A DNA stretch of 64,000 bases from Blasia pusilla (lineage: Eukaryota; Marchantiophyta; Marchantiopsida; Blasiales): NCBI GenBank assembly GCA_050084515.1, contig CM114271.1, forward strand, positions 52,328,001 through 52,392,000. Direction: 5' to 3'. The position numbers were made by a program, and so were the translations under genes. Under the pieces are notes generated by a model. It worked only from the letters and a program-made list of their open reading frames with translations, ran no database searches and was not told the origin of the DNA. Shown one piece after another: positions 59,065 to 64,000 of this stretch (position 1 is the first letter of the stretch; each line of letters opens with the position of its first letter).

Positions 59065-60010
59065 GAGTGAGGCGTTGGAGAGTAGCTGGATCCCGCAAGG
59101 CAGGCAGTAGAAAGCTTCGGTAGTTCACCCCAAAGACATTGAAGCTAATGCCAGTGATCTGACCAACCGAAACGAGGCCTGCAAAACTGTGGCAGGCACC
59201 TTCTCCAAATGTTCCCTAGCAAAAGCCGAGGCTGCCTCCAGTGGTGGCGCACCATCGCCTTGGTAGAACCCACTGTTGACGGGATGGCGGCACCACCGGC
59301 GAGAATTGTGGCAATGTCGACGGTCACTCTGTCAATGCCCAGCGCTTACGTCTCCATTGGGAGCAACGAGAGGAGCTGTCTGTGGACCGTATTCCCCCTC
59401 GGGGAATGGCCAGGCACACTTTCCTGCACTGTGCCGAACGGTGTTGCCCACCCATGCGAATGGCAGCTGAGATTGCCGGTGGCCGCAACAACAATCGTCG
59501 CGATGTGGAACGCGCCAGAGTCGGTGCAAAGGTCTTCCACCTCCACCTCCACTGCTGTCAGCACGAAGTAAAGGCTGTGCTGTTTCTCGAAAACGGACTG
59601 AGGGAGCCGATCACCAGTTCCTCGATGTTGGCGTTGCTGAGTGACTTGTCTTCGGAACAGGCACTGTAGCTCATTTCTGCTTGTAAGTGAACTCGCTTGG
59701 TGGTGCTCGCTCCGTTGCCATCCTTGTAGCCCTGGGTAGTTTCTGTCAGCTTATCACCCGATAAGACTCCCTATATGTGAAGAACGACAAGAAGAAGTCA
59801 TGGATGACGAAACCCAACGATTTACTGAAATTTCCGTATCAGATAATGTTTACTTCAATACTGGCAGCTCAGGATAATATGGGTCCAGGATAAGTAAGAA
59901 TGAGCGAAATTTCTTCCACGAGCTTCATCAATCTCCGCACTTGTGCAGATAGCCTGAACGAGGAGAATGGGGCTGGCCAACCCTCGATTCTGTAACCGAT
60001 CCATCAATAA
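59065..60010 (-). pseudogene. EXORDIUM/PHI-1-like pseudogene 2
   Basis: Minus-strand copy of the PHI-1/EXORDIUM family, nearly full length but shifted in frame several times. Blocks in order: LMKLVEE-LILTY (about 59900-59940), an IWYGNFS-like stretch (about 59830), GYKDGNGAS (about 59720), DKSLSNANIEELVIGSLSPFS (about 59600-59650), a VEVEDLCTDSGAFH stretch (about 59510-59560), QLPFAWVGN and GKCAWPF (about 59400-59470), ILAGGAAIP (about 59300), and FLLPAL-DPATL near 59085-59110. One cysteine of the CxxxCASHF motif is changed to Gly. It is much better preserved than pseudogene 1 and closest by eye to protein B, so it died more recently. Confidence 0.88.
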
Positions 60011-62053
60011 CGTGAGCATGAGTAGAGTGGACGGAACTGCGAAATGATGGAGTCATTGGAGTGAGCTGTTTCTTGAATGGCATGCTCTTCATTTTGACGG
60101 CGTGTGGAAAGGATATCGCAGAATTTCTTCTCAGGAGATCCAGTAAGTCGAGATTGACAGCAACTCACTCGTGTTGGATTTTAAACAAGCTCCTGAATCT
60201 TGCCTTGTGACTGACTCATCAGCAGGTGGTTCAAATAGCACCTCAGCTGAGCCATGACATCTACATTCACAAAGGTGAGGTCAGGCTGGCGAGGACACCT
60301 TTCGTTAAGGTGACGAGAAGCAAAACCGCTGTTTGAAAAGTATGAAGGAATCCCCTGACTTCTGAAGCCTCGCTTGGCAGTAGCCAGAATCACAAACAGT
60401 AAGGATCGATGCTCTTGCCTTCTCGTGCGAACTTACAATACGATCAGAAAGTTTTTTCAAGCGTAGACTTTTGTTTGGGAGGGATCATCGATCGATCATG
60501 CTGCAGGGTGCTGAATGCCACAAAGTTCGTGTTGTTTAAAAATTTGGATCTAATTTCGGTCTCGAAGGAATTCGGTAGCATCGGCTCAGTGGGCTCACAT
60601 TGCGACCCTAACACATAACAGCCAAAATTCTCGGACTTGGCACACACGTCGTCGCTCAATGACTAGGTGTAGAATGATGCCCTGTGAAGAAGTTTCCAAA
60701 TCACCTCGTAACGAAACTTTTCTGTTGATCTCCCCGAATGCACATATTCATCTCGTTCAATTATAGATGCGTCTCCTACTTTTCGCGGGCCGAAATGTAT
60801 CGCCACATCTGGAAAACCTGCGGCATCAACCCTTTCTGAGCTCGGATTTCCATGGAGCTGGGATCTACAGACTCCACTCTCTCATCTTCTCACAATCATT
60901 TCAGAACAGCTTCATTAGCCAACAGTCCAAATTTTCCTATGGGTGTCAGCAGAGCCGGGTAGCACTCACAATGATTCTAGAAAATCGGATGTTCACAAAC
61001 CCTGATCACTCTTCGCTTCTTCGCCATTTTTCCGTGATTGGCGGTAGACTGTGCTTCTGAACTTGAATCATCACCCAAGATCTATTTCTTACTTCTCACA
61101 GGCTAGGGTCTCCTAATCATCCGCGCACGCAGCGCGGGGTGGGCAATCTTTTTAGAACGTACTGACTGAGCACTTTTCATAATTGAACGCTTTATAGAAA
61201 GCGAGGACTCACTCAACTCTTTGCTGTCGACTGTTCAGAGTGCCGAAACTGCTTCATCACCCTGCAGCGTAGTGCCAGTGTAGGACATATTCTCGGGAAT
61301 TTGATGATGCGTGGGCTTTAACGATAGGCCTTTCCCGTGCATATGGCTCGAACCATTTCGTGATAGTGTCCAACCATTTGCACTTGAGTGCGGCCACAAC
61401 AGCCACCACCACAGGAGCAATATCCGGATTGAGCATGTTTGTGCATTTACTGGAGTGTCTAGATCTCTTCTCTAGACGATCGGCAGACTCATCTCTCTCT
61501 CTCTCTCTCTCTCTCTGTGTCTGGATCTGACTTCCAGCACTCGAGTGTGGCCACTATCGGAAGAATCTTACGAAAGCCTTTTCTCTTCTGGGCTAGGAGT
61601 CCGTATGTCACCATGCCCAGAATCGTACAGGGCGCTTTTTCCCACATACTCCATGACTCTCTGCGAGAGATTCTAGGTATGTCAACACTTAAAAGCGTCT
61701 TACTCTAGTTACTTTCCTCTTCTCGCCGTCGAGTCTGTACATCCGTCATTGGGAGAATCTGCTTGTGCTTTTTCTCGTCTGGTCACTCGATCGGAGTCCT
61801 TTGTCAGGCATGTCATCTTCCTCATCTCATAGTCGAGTCGGTGTGTCCACCGCTGCTTATCATATTTGCTCGATTTGCTTCATCTAAGGGTCAGTAGAAT
61901 CTTTCAGGTGCTTTTCCTCATGTGTCGAGCATCAGACGTACAAGCTCCGCTTGGAATCGCGTCTAAAGAAACTTACAGGCTACTCCTCCCACCTCTCAAA
62001 GAAACTTTCAGGTGTCACCAAATCTGTGTTTACGTCCACCACTCCTGCGTGAA
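60011..62053. other. no gene recognised; short CT run
   Basis: Upstream flank of pseudogene 2. A (CT)n run occupies 61492-61516. Between about 61,500 and 62,050 recurring CTTTT-CTC-TCT motifs hint at loosely repeated sequence, but no coding region is supported. Confidence 0.45.
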
Positions 62054-62477
62054 TCTTAAAGGTGCTTTTGCTCATGCAGTCTCTGCGAGTTTGTAAATTC
62101 ACTACAGGAACTGCTTGCATTACACTTTTTCTCATCTCGTCCTCTCGAGCTGCGGAATCACACCATCTACTATTCCTGGCCTCGTTCTCATCAGCTGGGA
62201 TGTGGCGAGATGAACGAAACGATGCCAGAGTACAAACGCCAAGAATTATCTCCTTCGGAACTGACTCTTAAAGGTGCTTTTGCTCATGCAGTCTCTGCGA
62301 GTTTGTAAATTCACTACAGGAACTGCTTGCATTACACTTTTTCTCATCTCGTCCTCTCGAGCTGCGGAATCACACCATCTACTATTCCTGGCCTCGTTCT
62401 CATCAGCTGGGATGTGGCGAGATGAACGAAACGATGCCAGAGTACAAACGCCAAGAATTATCTCCTTCGGAACTGAC
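62054..62477. repeat. near-perfect 212-bp tandem duplication
   Basis: Unit 62054-62265 is repeated immediately at 62266-62477 with no difference that I could see. Both copies encode the same 69-residue frame, but as that frame matches no known family the duplication is better treated as DNA-level. It is the youngest structural change visible. Confidence 0.93.
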
Positions 62478-62479
62478 TC

Positions 62480-64000
62480 GCAACCTAAAGCGAGTGGGGA
62501 ATGTAATCAATCCCTTGCGCTGGAGCTCCGAGACTACGCGAGCAGAGAACGTGATGAACGGAAGAAGTCGTACAATAAACTACGTGTACCTTTCCTTTAA
62601 GGCGCTGCGGTGCGTCGGACTTCCGAACTGATATGCCGATGTACGGGGGGCTTATAATTTAGTAATAAGTATTAATTAGTATTTAATTTAATTTAATTTA
62701 ATCAATTTTGAACAATACGGGTGATATCTTATTTGCTGAAAGTGTGAGATGTCGGGAAGAATTTGCAAAATAAAAACACACTCTCTAATAATCATACAGA
62801 TATACCTGTTTGAAATGAGCACTGCAAGTACTACTTCGAATACCTTTGAGGAGCTAGCATTTTGCATTGTTTGCTTTACAAGCCTACTTCTATAGTAGCA
62901 AATTTTTTTCATTTTTAAATATCCTTAACAATCAAAAGGTGTGTTAAAAATTTCGGTTAAATCATGCTTCCCATTTTTTACTAGTTTTGATTAAACTAAT
63001 TTGTTTCAAATGCTTTTATGATTCTAGTCCGTATTACATTTTTTGTGCATAAGGGCACAATTTCCATACTTGGAAGTGCTAATCTTAGAGACTAGTATGG
63101 AGCAACTAGTTCATCGGTTCAAAATTGCACCGAGGGAAGTTTAGTACAATATGTCTTTGTTACTCTTATTATATTTTTAGACTCTTGATGAATCAAGAAT
63201 GAAGAAATTCCTCATATGATTGTTTCCAATGCAAGTCAAACATGCGATGTTTAATACTCTTGGGATGTTTAATACCCTTGCCCTATGTTTTATTGTGGCG
63301 TCATATTTATGTTCTAGTGAGTGTACGGATGGGTAATTCAGATAACCCGTCATTACTCTAAAACGTCAGCCAATACTTTGATTGACCCACAAAACTTGCT
63401 CTTGAGTGACCCTAAGATATATGGGACAAGTGGCAAGCTCCTATTGGTTAAATTTCTCAAGCAAGCGCTACAAGACATAATTCTACAAGAATAATATAGA
63501 TTTATTACCATCATAGTTGAAGATCATAAAATACTTCATGGATATCATTAGAAGGGAAAACAATAGATGGTAGGGAAAAATCCTTTCCACTATTCCAAAG
63601 AAAAAATGGACATACATAATCTCAAGCATGAGTGAGTTGGATAAAGGGGGGAGGGGAAGGGAAGGGAGACATCTAGAGGAACTTTCTATCCCCCCAAAAA
63701 GGAATAGAGAAGGAAGATATGGAGTTGGAGTGGATTACCCTCTTTGAAATTCTCCAAAGGGACAAAAATGGATAAACCTTTACATAAGGGAGAGAGACTC
63801 ATGGGCGCAAAAGTAGTAGCAATACTAAATTATGCCATAAAATCTAGTAGGAAGATATCAAACAAATTATTGATAGAAACCTTTTCTATTTTTTATCTTA
63901 CATACTAAGAATAGTGGAGACACTAAAGTTTGAGTGTCAAGATCTAAGATATTGCAATCTCAATGCCTTAGTTCATTTTTTTATGGAAAAATATTAAATT
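62480..64000. other. AT-rich terminal stretch, no gene recognised
   Basis: Becomes strongly AT-rich after about 62,650. No coding or transposon signal was found up to the window end. Confidence 0.5.

Overview
The window reads as nuclear DNA of a land plant. It carries two intact EXORDIUM/PHI-1-type secreted-protein genes and decayed copies of the same family, a plant CACTA (En/Spm) element with spliced TNP2-like and TNPA-like genes, a hAT transposase, several LTR copies of one Ty3/gypsy family, Helitron-like ends and long TC microsatellites. No bacterial or organellar gene set is present. The gypsy family looks more like elements of green algae and non-seed plants than of flowering plants, so a bryophyte, lycophyte or fern is my inference. 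The sequence alone does not settle it.

Layout. 0.8-1.7 kb: EXORDIUM-like pseudogene (minus). 3.2-5.5 kb: two gypsy LTR remnants (minus). 6.1-13.2 kb: CACTA element with a broken TNP2 gene and a multi-exon TNPA-like gene, cut off by a gypsy gag remnant (13.19-14.36 kb, minus). 15.5-16.3 kb: GC-rich tandem array, followed by an intact intronless hAT transposase (16.83-19.08 kb). 20.6-22.0 kb: two more gypsy LTR pieces. 22-31 kb: mostly empty, with a 422-bp tandem duplication and strong palindromes. 31.4-36.8 kb: the gene island, two convergent EXORDIUM-like genes. 37.7-39.1 kb: tandem duplications, a mini-Helitron-like repeat and TC arrays. 43.7-53.9 kb: a long Ty3/gypsy element (plus). 55-57 kb: a long inverted repeat and small TE remnants. 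59.07-60.0 kb: second EXORDIUM-like pseudogene (minus). 62.05-62.48 kb: near-perfect 212-bp tandem duplication.

Main discovery. The gypsy element at 44.0-53.9 kb has the expected gag (capsid plus zinc knuckles), aspartic protease, reverse transcriptase/RNase H and integrase. Between protease and reverse transcriptase it also carries a cytosine-C5 DNA methyltransferase domain with recognisable motifs I, IV (PC dipeptide), VI (ENV) and VIII-like and X-like blocks. After the integrase it carries a PHD finger. A retrotransposon with both a DNA-methylation writer and a chromatin-reader module is unusual. Retrotransposons that captured DNA methyltransferases have, to my knowledge, been reported from charophyte algae and dinoflagellates, and this looks like a land-plant counterpart. 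This copy is dead: it has many stops, mostly explicable as C-to-T decay, and a 1,239-bp TG...CA insertion with a 5-bp target duplication in its RNase H. The family has at least four other remnants in the window.

How the parts relate. The EXORDIUM-like genes are the only likely host genes; their pseudogene relatives at both ends suggest an old local duplication cluster broken up by transposons. Everything else is nested mobile DNA or simple repeats.
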